Shown in pieces: positions 57,979-64,000 of a stretch of 64,000 bases of DNA. The notes below the pieces were generated by a model that saw only the letters and a program-made list of their open reading frames with translations, was not told the DNA's origin and ran no database searches. Position numbers and translations under genes: made by a program. The stretch is from Progne subis subis (taxonomy: Eukaryota > Chordata > Aves > Passeriformes > Hirundinidae), in assembly GCA_022316685.1 (NCBI GenBank), contig JAKJHU010000153.1, positions 682,001-746,000 of the forward strand, read 5' to 3'. Positions within the stretch are counted from its first letter, which is position 1, and each line of letters begins with the position of its first letter.

Positions 57979-58021
57979 GCGGGGCCGCTCAGCTTCCCGC
58001 CGCAGAGGCGCCGCCATGACA

Positions 58022-58258
58022 GTGGCGGGGCGATGCTGAGGGGCCGAGAGCAGCCCTGAGGGGCCGAGAGAGGCCGTGAGGGACCGAGAGAGTCCGTGAG
58101 GGACCAAGAGCAGCCATGAGCGGCCGAGAGGGGCCGAGAGAGTCCGTGAGGGGCCAGGAGAACCCTGAGGGACTGAGAGAGTCCGTGAGGGGCCAAGAGA
58201 GTCCGTGAGGGGCCAAGAGCGGCCGTGAGGGGCTGAGAGCGGCCAAGGGCAGCTGAGG
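58022..58258 (+). repeat. Tandem repeat of ~20-21 bp, TGAGGGGCCGAGAGAGTCCG
   Basis: About eleven imperfect copies lie directly upstream of the ZBTB17 promoter. GGGGCC/GGGACC and AGAGAGTCC/AGAGCAGCC variants alternate. Confidence 0.85.
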
Positions 58259-58304
58259 GGCGAAGGTCCCGGCGCTGCCACTGTGTTCATCGCCAGCCAT
58301 GCTC

Positions 58305-58500
58305 ACAGTCGCCCCATCACCCCTGTTTAAACACCCCCGAGGTGGCGATTCCACCACTATGCAAGTGCCTGACCACCCACTCCATGAAGGAATTTTCTGT
58401 GTATCAAACATAAACCTCCCTTGCCTTAAACTTGATGCCGTTCCTCTTTTCCTGTCACTTGTTCCCCTGGCTCCATCCTTCTGTCAGGGAGAAGGTTCCT
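58305..58500 (-). repeat. CR1 LINE internal fragment, antisense
   Basis: 'gcctgaccacccactccatgaaggaattttctgtgtatcaaacataaacctcccttgccttaaacttgatgccgttcctcttttcctgtcac' is the reverse complement of the CR1 stretch upstream of its 3' end. Confidence 0.85.
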
Positions 58501-58555
58501 GGTTGCTGGAAATAGTACAACTTTCCCAAGTATTTTTTAATTGATTGTTTTAACT

Positions 58556-58985
58556 AATTGTAAGCAGCACCCACTTTTGGCCAGCACTAGTTAAGGCTCT
58601 CCACAGACTCTTGTTACACAGATCAGTAAATCACCAAAACCCTAAGTTTGTTAAAACTAACCCTGACTAGCTTCAATAAACCCAAAGCTTTGATATATGC
58701 AATCTTAAATTTACGGCCCTTCAAGAACGTTGGAGTAACCAGAAAATACAGAGGAGATTAAGGCCTGGAAAGCTGGAGATTCCCCATCTGAGTAAAAGAT
58801 GATAGAAGGACTATAGAAATCAATAACCAACAGAGGACAGAATGCTAAATATTAACGAGAATTATGTGACTTAGAACCAATTAACATTAATTTGTTTGCT
58901 GAAAATGTATAAATAAGTGGAAAAGTTTTTTATCGGGCTACAAGGATACCCTCGATCCCCTTGTCCAGATTGTTTATAGAGAGTT
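58556..58985 (+). mobile_element. Possible old endogenous-retrovirus LTR (solo, degenerate)
   Basis: The block differs in style from its surroundings. It begins TGTAAGCAGC and contains a TATA-like motif (ATGTATAAATAAG, 58907-58919) followed by the TTTTTTATCGGGCTACAAGG stretch typical of the R-region start in avian LTRs. No internal coding sequence or target-site duplication was identified. It could also be an unrelated repeat. Confidence 0.35.
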
Positions 58986-60200
58986 TAAACATGTCTCAAA
59001 AAACTGTTGTTTGGGGTTTTTTTTCCCCAGCTTTCCTGCCACAAACGAGCTGCTGTGGGGTGTGTCTGGGGCTGGGCCCAGCCATTTGCACATCTCTGCC
59101 CGAAAGCAAATTGGGCAGAAATAGGGCGTTTTTTCCCCATTTTCTTCCTCCTTTCTCCGCATCTCCCTGCGCGAGGGCCACTAGATGGCAACCAGTGACC
59201 GGCGCTGGGTGCCGGGGCGGCATCTGGGGACGGAGCAGCCGGGGCCCTCCCCCGACCTTCCCGAGCCTTTACTGCCGATAGCAGCTCCGTTCATCATCAC
59301 TCCTAACCCTTTCTCCGGCAGCGGGCAGTGCCCTGGGTGACAGCCGGAGCAGCCGTGCCCGGCACGCTGCCAGGCGCGTTAATGCCGGTCACGAGTGGTT
59401 CGGGCACGGACGGGACCGGGCTGCCCCGGGGCGGGAGCAGCAACACGAGCCGGGCGCTGTGTGTAGCCGTAAACAGGCGCTCGCTGTTTGTTGGTACACA
59501 CAGGGAGAGGGAGACGGAGCCGGGCCCTTCCTTGCGGGAGGTTTTGCTCTCCCCCAAAAAGAAGCCCTTGGGTTTTTGGGGCCGTCGTCCCGGCTGGTGC
59601 CGGCCTTGGGGCATCCCGAGGGTGGTGGGTGAGGATGGGCGAGGGGAGGAGGAGGAGGAAGGTTTGGTGCCCTTCCAGGTGGGTCGGCAGCCGAACAGCT
59701 GAGGGAATGGCTCACAAATAGAGCTTCGGGGAAGAAATGAGTCACCCCGGGCTGGAAATAAACAGGGCAGCGGGCACCCGAGACGGCTCCTGGTGCGGGT
59801 TTTTGTCGAGATGGTGGAATATCCTTTACCGGGACACCCTTTGGATCTGAACAAACATCCCTTTTTTGAGGGTAAAGCATCAATGAAGCATTAAAGAAAA
59901 AAAAGAAGAAGAAGAAAAAAAAACCAAACAAAAAATGAGTAGGCGGCAGTCAGACGTTCTCAATAATTTATCCCAAGCTCTATATACAAGGACAAGCTCT
60001 GGCAGAGGGTTGGGAAGGGAACCTGGCTCCCAGCAGGACTCTTGGCACGCTGGATCTTCCCCCTTCAACACGCGCCAGCTAAAAATTGCCGGAGCTGGGA
60101 CTCCCCTCCGGAGTTTCTCCGGTGGGTGACGGGATGCGTTCAGCACAGGTCTGACCCCACTCTGGAGGGAGCGTTCCCATTCCCTGCCCTATATCCCACC
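58986..60200. other. Intergenic region between ZBTB17 and HSPB7
   Basis: No gene was recognised. GC-rich 59160-59460 lacks a recognisable promoter. A purine run lies at 59893-59925. Mammals carry SRARP (C1orf64) in this interval, and no matching ORF is visible here. Confidence 0.6.
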
Positions 60201-60218
60201 TCCTTCCCAAATCACCCA

Positions 60219-60224
60219 TTTAAT
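60219..60224 (-). promoter_or_regulatory. HSPB7: Possible HSPB7 polyadenylation signal (ATTAAA)
   Basis: Plus-strand TTTAAT gives ATTAAA on the minus strand, about 47 nt after the stop codon. It is weak and no AATAAA is close by, so the 3'UTR could be longer. Confidence 0.35.
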
Positions 60225-60270
60225 TAGCGAGGGAGGGAAAAGAGAGGGGGGAAAGGAGCCCCCCGAGCCC

Positions 60271-60456
60271 TCAGATCTTGATCTCAGTCCGGAAGGTTTG
60301 CTGGACGTGCTCGGAGTGCTTGGCCGGCCGGCGCTGAGCCCGGATGGTCAACATCCCGTTGTCCCCCAGCGAGGACGACACGGACGTGGGGTCCACGTCT
60401 TCGGGCAGCTGGCACTTGTGGGTGAAGGTGTTCATGACAGTGCCATCCGTGGCCAA
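60271..60456 (-). CDS. HSPB7: HSPB7 exon 3
   Basis: The acceptor is CTCCCAG. It encodes [20 protein letters not shown] through [12 protein letters not shown], then the stop at 60273-60271. This is the second half of the alpha-crystallin domain plus the near-invariant C-terminus. Confidence 0.95.
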   Translation of the reverse strand: MATDGTVMNTFTHKCQLPEDVDPTSVSSSLGDNGMLTIRAQRRPAKHSEHVQQTFRTEIKI

Positions 60457-60952
60457 CTGGGAGGGAGAAAAAAGGGTGAAAAGAGGCAATTTGGGGGTGC
60501 AAGCAGAATGGGGACTCATTACCCCCTGCAGTCACCATTAATGGTGAATTAAGCCCCGTTGGGGTTGTGGCCGCAGCTGCTTGAGAATTGAGCGGTAGCT
60601 GGGTGGTCTCTGCATCCCCCGGTGAGGATTTTGGGCTCTCCCGCTTTAGGGGTGAGCAGGGAAGAGAGGGAGCACCCACCTTCTCGGCGTGCACCTCAAT
60701 CTGGTTGTTTGAGGTGGTGACGATGATGTCCTCGGGTGCGAAGTCGCTGACGTCCACCGTGAACTGATAGGTGTTCCCCAGGGTCTTCACCACACCCGTG
60801 TTACCAGGACGAGCGGCTGGACAGGGTTTGGGGTGGTCACAGCCACAGCTTGCTGAGGATCCCCCCCAAATGCCTCCTGAGTGCGCCCCAAACTCACCTG
60901 GGAACCCCAGGGTCTCCCCGTGGGGCCGGACAAAGCTCCCGAAAAGCTCCAT
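60271..60952 (-). CDS. HSPB7: HSPB7 (cardiovascular small heat-shock protein), 3 exons
   Basis: A small heat-shock protein of heart and skeletal muscle that suppresses aggregation and binds filamin C/sarcomeric partners in mammals. The exons are 60898-60952, 60680-60816 and 60271-60456, in matching phases, for 126 codons including stop (~125 aa; human 170). It reads [18 protein letters not shown], then the alpha-crystallin domain: [57 protein letters not shown] and [20 protein letters not shown], ending [12 protein letters not shown]. The start at 60952 has an excellent Kozak context (ACCATGG). The serine-rich N-terminus of mammalian HSPB7 is not encoded upstream. Confidence 0.94.
60680..60816 (-). 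CDS. HSPB7: HSPB7 exon 2
   Basis: The acceptor is CTGTCCAG and the donor GAAG|GTGGGT. Its 137 bp encode [45 protein letters not shown]. It enters in phase 1 and leaves in phase 0. Confidence 0.95.
60898..60952 (-). CDS. HSPB7: HSPB7 exon 1 coding part
   Basis: It encodes [18 protein letters not shown] plus one base. The donor is [24 protein letters not shown] aligns with the mammalian GSFMRPHSEPLAFP. The 5'UTR runs back to ~61080. Confidence 0.85.
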
Positions 60953-61109
60953 GGTGCCGGCGGGCGAGGATTTCACCTTCACCCACCGCTTACCGCCACC
61001 TGCAACCCCCAGCTCCCGCCGGGGGAAAGAGCAGAACCCGCTTCCTCCTTCTCCTCCCGGTGAAAGCGACGCCGGATCGGTTATTTCGGGATATTTCGAC
61101 TTGACGAGC

Positions 61110-61118
61110 TTTTTAAAG
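61110..61118 (-). promoter_or_regulatory. HSPB7: HSPB7 TATA-like box
   Basis: CTTTAAAAA on the minus strand lies about 30 bp upstream of a plausible start site near 61080. The 5'UTR would then be ~130 nt. Confidence 0.5.
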
Positions 61119-61164
61119 CCTCGTTAAGGCTCCCGGCCGCCTGCCAGACCTCTCGTAAAACCGG

Positions 61165-61174
61165 CTAAATTTAG
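61165..61174. promoter_or_regulatory. MEF2 site upstream of HSPB7
   Basis: CTAAATTTAG is a perfect palindrome fitting the MEF2 consensus YTA(A/T)4TAR, about 50 bp upstream of the HSPB7 TATA-like box. HSPB7 is muscle-specific, so this is a strong candidate activator site. The site also lies ~350 bp upstream of CLCNK. Confidence 0.65.
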
Positions 61175-61523
61175 GTCTTGCGCCGGAGACGGTGGAAATT
61201 TTTCCCCTCTCCGTCCCCCCACCCCAGCTCAACGCCATGGAATGCGATGCCTATTATTAAGGAATAATCACGATAATTAATTAAAATACTTATTAAATCC
61301 TCCCCGCCGCGGGATGTACTTTGGGATTGGGAGCTGGGAGGGTGGCGGAGGAGGGAGGAAACCCGGCTCGCTCCGGCCCGAGCGGGTCTGTCGGATTCGT
61401 CAAGGTCGTTTTTAATGAGCTCGTTTGCAAACTCAGTCGGGCGGCGGAGGCGCAGGCGGGAGGACGGGTCGGGGGGTGCTAAAAAAAAAAAAAGAGGGTG
61501 CAGTCCCCAAAAACGTCCTCGGG
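61175..61523. other. Divergent intergenic region HSPB7-CLCNK
   Basis: Part of the ~440-bp promoter interval between the two genes. It contains an AT-rich stretch (61257-61300) and GC-rich sequence closer to CLCNK, then an A run (61480-61492). No TATA box for CLCNK is evident. Confidence 0.6.
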
Positions 61524-61644
61524 ATGGAGCGTCCCGTACCCGGGGGGCTGCGGGGGGAGAAGGAAGAGGAGGAGGAGGTGGAGAGGGTGCTGGTGTCGGA
61601 GCACAGCTGGAGACCTTGCCCCACCGCCCGGAGAAGGGTCCGAG
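61524..61644 (+). CDS. CLCNKB: CLCNK exon 1
   Basis: The ATG at 61524 is in a good context (GGGATGG). It encodes [20 protein letters not shown] and [20 protein letters not shown] plus one base. The donor is CGAG|GTGAGA. Confidence 0.8.
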
Positions 61645-64000
61645 GTGAGACCTCCACCCAAAAAGGGGGATTCTGGGGGCGGGGGTTTTGGGGGTGTCAG
61701 CACGCTGTTTTCCCCCAGGGTGCTTACAGTGGGTGAAGAGGCAGCTGTTCCGTGTCGGGGAGGATTGGTACTTCCTCTTCATCCTGGGGGTCCTCATGGC
61801 CACCATCAGCTTCACCATGGACATCATTGTCAGCAGGCTCCACTTGGGTAAACGAGGGGCGCCCTGGGGGGGCTCTGCTGGCATTTGGGGTGCACCGAGG
61901 ATACGGGGGGTGTCTTTTGGAGGGTGCATCTCCCCTCCCAACACCTCTCCTCCAGCCCACATGTGGCTGTACCGAGAGATCGGGGACATCGGGGTGCTCA
62001 AGTACCTCTCGTGGACCCTGTACCCCATGGCACTGGCTGCTTTCTCCACTGGCTTCTCCCAGAGCATCACCCCGCACTCTGGAGGTGAGCCAGCTGCACC
62101 CCAACCTCCCTGGCTCCCTATAATGCCCCCTCGGTAACGGGGACCCCTAAAATTTGGATCCTCCCCCCCGGCTCCAGGCTCCGGCATCCCGGAGCTGAAG
62201 ACCATCCTGATGGGCGTGGTGCTAGAGGACTACCTGGCCATAAAGAACTTCGGAGCCAAGGTGGTGGGGCTGACCTGCACCCTGACGTGCGGCAGCACCA
62301 TTTTCCTTGGGAAAGTGGTGAGGGAACCTTTCCTGAGCTCCAAAATCCCTGGCGGTTGTAGCTGGGAGGGGCAGATGCTCAGCACCGTGTCCCCCCAGGG
62401 TCCCTATGTCCACCTCTCCGCCATGGCCGCAGCGTATCTGGGGAAGATGAGGACCACCGTCACAAGGGAGTATGAGGTGAGGGGTGCCACCGTCCAAAAA
62501 ATGAATGGAGGGATTTGATTTCATCCTCAAGAAGTTGGGGTTGTGCCTAACGCCCTCACCCTACAGAACAAGTTCAAGCAGCACGAGATGCTGGTGGCAG
62601 CTCAAGCCGTTGGGGTGGCCACAGTCTTCGGGGCGCCCATCAGTGGTGAGGACCCCCACTAAGCCCACCCTGGGCACCCCTAAACATTGCCCTGATCCCT
62701 TTCCCCATTTTTCCAGGGGTGCTTTTCAGCATCGAGGTGATGTCCCCCCACTTTGCTGTGAGGGATTACTGGCGCGGCTTCTTCGCTGCCACCTGCGGCG
62801 CCTTCATGTTTCGGCTCCTGGCTGTGTTCAACAGCGAGCAAGGCAAGGCAGGACAGGCAGCACGTGCCCCCTCTTCCTCTTTACCCTCCCCTGGTGGCAT
62901 TTTTGAGGTGCTCACCCCCAAACCCACATCCTCGTTCTTGTCCCCCCTCCAGAAACCATTGCCACTGTTTTTAAGAGTGACCTCAAGATTGATTTTCCCT
63001 TTGACCTCTTGGAGACCTTCTTTTTTCTGATTTTGGGGTACGGAGGGTCTAGTTTTGGGGTGCTGTGCCCTGTGCCCTGCCTGCACCCTACCTGCCCTCT
63101 TATCACAGGATCATCTGTGGGATCGTGGCCTGTGCTTATCTCTTCTGCCAGCGCTGGATGATGGTGGCCGTCAAGAAGAACCGGCTGACGGCCAAGCTCT
63201 TGGCCACCGAGTCTGTACTGGGCGTCCGTCCATCCGTCTGTCTGCACCCTGCACCCTCTGTGTCCGTGTGTCCATGCCGTGCGGGCTCTGCATGTCCCTG
63301 TGTCCTTCCCATAAACCCTGAGTGTCTGTGTGCCTCCATGAAGCATGCTGGCTGTCCCTGTGTCCCCCTGCACCGTGTCCTCCCACCTCATCCACCCTGG
63401 CTGTCCCTGTGTCCCCCTGCACCGTGTCCTCCCACCCCATCCACCCTGGCTGTCCCTGTGTCCCCCTGCACCGTGTCCTCCCACCTCATCCACCCTGGCT
63501 GTCCCTGTGTCCCCCTGCACCGTGTCCTCCCACCCCATCCACCCTGGCTGTCCCTGTGTCCCCCTGCACCGTGTCCTCCCACCCCATCCACCCTGGCTGT
63601 CCCTGTGTCCCCCCCTGCACCCTGCCCATCCACTCTGGATGTCCATATGTCCCCCCTGTGCCCTCTGGCCAACCATTCACTCCACACACCCTCCACATCC
63701 ACCCCATGCACCCCAAGCACCCCTACACCCCAAGGGTCCCTATGTCCCCCCCCACATGCTGCTCACCCCACTCCATCCACCCTGTGCATCCATATGTCCC
63801 CCCATCGACCCTGGGTGCCCTGATGTCCCCCCTCTGCACTCTGCTCACTAACCCCATCCACCCCGGGTGTTCCCCCTGTCTGTCCATCTGTCTGTCTGCA
63901 CGTGCCCAGCTCCCTGTGTCCCCCCTGCAGCAAGCCGGTGTACACGGTGCTGGTGGTGCTGCTCCTCGCCTCCGTCACCTTCCCGCCCGGGCTGGGGCAG
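61524..64000 (+). CDS. CLCNKB: CLCNK (ClC-K chloride channel, CLCNKA/CLCNKB orthologue), 3'-truncated by window
   Basis: A barttin-dependent chloride channel of renal tubule and inner ear. The coding exons are 61524-61644, 61719-61848, 61956-62084, 62178-62317, 62399-62476, 62567-62645, 62717-62842, 62953-63037, 63109-63210 and 63931 onward, all phase-consistent. The N-terminus is Glu-rich, and [15 protein letters not shown] corresponds to the mammalian region before the first helix. The first visible ClC signature is GSGIPELKT, whose Ser contributes to the selectivity filter. GKVGPYVHL has Val where most ClC proteins carry the gating Glu, diagnostic of the K subfamily. Mammals have two paralogues, and this single bird gene cannot be assigned to A or B from sequence alone. 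The C-terminal CBS domains lie beyond the window. Confidence 0.92.
61719..61848 (+). CDS. CLCNKB: CLCNK exon 2
   Basis: It encodes [43 protein letters not shown]: the first transmembrane helix. The donor is TTGG|GTAAAC. Confidence 0.93.
61956..62084 (+). CDS. CLCNKB: CLCNK exon 3
   Basis: It encodes [43 protein letters not shown]. The acceptor is CCTCCAG and the donor GGAG|GTGAGC. Confidence 0.95.
62178..62317 (+). CDS. CLCNKB: CLCNK exon 4: selectivity filter
   Basis: It encodes [47 protein letters not shown]. It contains the GSGIP filter motif. The donor is GTG|GTGAGG, phase 0. Confidence 0.96.
62399..62476 (+). CDS. CLCNKB: CLCNK exon 5
   Basis: It encodes [26 protein letters not shown]. 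It follows K-V so the motif reads GKVGPYVHL, lacking the gating glutamate of other ClC channels. Confidence 0.95.
62567..62645 (+). CDS. CLCNKB: CLCNK exon 6
   Basis: It encodes [26 protein letters not shown] plus one base. The acceptor is CCTACAG and the donor AGTG|GTGAGG. Confidence 0.95.
62717..62842 (+). CDS. CLCNKB: CLCNK exon 7, ending at a GC donor
   Basis: It encodes [42 protein letters not shown] plus one base. The frame continues into 62953 only if the exon ends GCAAG|GCAAGG, a GC donor. No GT alternative fits. Confidence 0.93.
62953..63037 (+). CDS. CLCNKB: CLCNK exon 8
   Basis: It encodes [28 protein letters not shown] plus two bases. The acceptor is CCCTCCAG and the donor TGGG|GTACGG. 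Confidence 0.93.
63109..63210 (+). CDS. CLCNKB: CLCNK exon 9
   Basis: It encodes [34 protein letters not shown] plus two bases. The acceptor is ATCACAG and the donor CCGA|GTCTGT (weak), which gives the right phase to join 63931 (ATDKPVY). Confidence 0.85.
63211..63930 (+). other. CLCNK intron filled with minisatellite
   Basis: A 720-bp intron made almost entirely of C/T-rich repeated wording ('ccaccctggctgtccctgtgtccccc'), including a regular 49-bp array. ORFs across it are repeat artefacts. Confidence 0.85.
63343..63612 (+). repeat. 49-bp minisatellite, ~5 copies
   Basis: The unit CCACCCTGGCTGTCCCTGTG + TCCCCCTGCACCGTGTCCTCCCACC(T/C)CAT repeats at exactly 49-bp spacing (starts at 63392, 63441, 63490 and so on), nearly identical between copies. 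Degenerate flanks extend the theme to ~63900. Confidence 0.93.
63931..64000 (+). CDS. CLCNKB: CLCNK exon 10 (partial, runs off the window)
   Basis: After the acceptor CCCTGCAG it reads (D)[23 protein letters not shown], a transmembrane helix typical of the family. The window ends inside this exon. Confidence 0.92.

Noticed and set aside
58986..60200. An SRARP (C1orf64) gene expected from mammalian synteny
   Set aside because: I looked for a small Pro-rich ORF with splice sites in the interval and saw none supported; the ORFs present have no coding signature.
61171..62205. A 344-codon minus-strand ORF opposite CLCNK
   Set aside because: It is antisense to CLCNK exons 1-4 whose plus-strand frame is clearly conserved ClC-K; the antisense ORF resembles no known protein.
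63065..63851. Long Pro/Cys/Val-rich ORFs on both strands
   Set aside because: These are products of the 49-bp minisatellite in the CLCNK intron, crossing the exon at 63109-63210 in a wrong frame.

Overview
The window is vertebrate nuclear DNA, almost certainly from a bird. It has GT-AG introns, many 3' fragments of CR1 LINEs (the dominant avian repeat), compact GC-rich genes and abundant minisatellites, as expected of an avian microchromosome. Gene order is SPEN (+) / ZBTB17 (-) / HSPB7 (-) / CLCNK (+), the same as human 1p36.13. I recognised the genes from encoded protein sequence; no database search was run.

Region 1 (1-45395) is SPEN (SHARP/MINT) without its first exons, probably exons 3-15 of the 15-exon mammalian gene. 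It has an RS/RD-rich exon (947-1423), a 20-kb intron with a CpG island near 6.53-7.0 kb, seven exons carrying RRM2-RRM4 (21398-30027), a giant 7.9-kb exon (32626-40552), four exons holding the C-terminal SPOC domain, and a long A/T-rich 3'UTR. The giant exon is clearly coding, but its reading frame changes three times by single extra bases. GC-AG splice sites and a tandem acceptor are also visible.

Region 2 (45400-57950): a repeat-rich 2.5-kb spacer separates the SPEN 3' end from the convergently transcribed ZBTB17 (Miz-1). ZBTB17 has 13 coding exons with an intact, phase-consistent frame of about 822 codons: an N-terminal BTB domain, an acidic linker, 12 clustered C2H2 fingers and a distal 13th. 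A non-coding first exon at 57.9 kb lies in a CpG-rich promoter with an NRF1-type site. Several introns consist largely of minisatellite.

Region 3 (57950-64000): after 2.3 kb holding a CR1 fragment and a possible old LTR comes the small muscle heat-shock gene HSPB7 (3 exons, -). It is divergent from CLCNK (kidney-type chloride channel, +), with about 440 bp between them. A perfect MEF2-type palindrome lies just upstream of the HSPB7 TATA-like box. CLCNK runs off the window after its tenth visible coding exon.

SPEN is a Notch/nuclear-receptor co-repressor scaffold, ZBTB17 a MYC-partner transcription factor, HSPB7 a cardiac/skeletal muscle small heat-shock protein and CLCNK a renal/inner-ear chloride channel. 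They form a conserved synteny block, not a functional operon. I found no prokaryotic-type system, CRISPR, tRNA or rRNA. The most interesting signals are the SPEN frame breaks, the intronic CpG island, lineage differences in SPEN and HSPB7, non-canonical splice sites, and repeat families shared between ZBTB17 introns.
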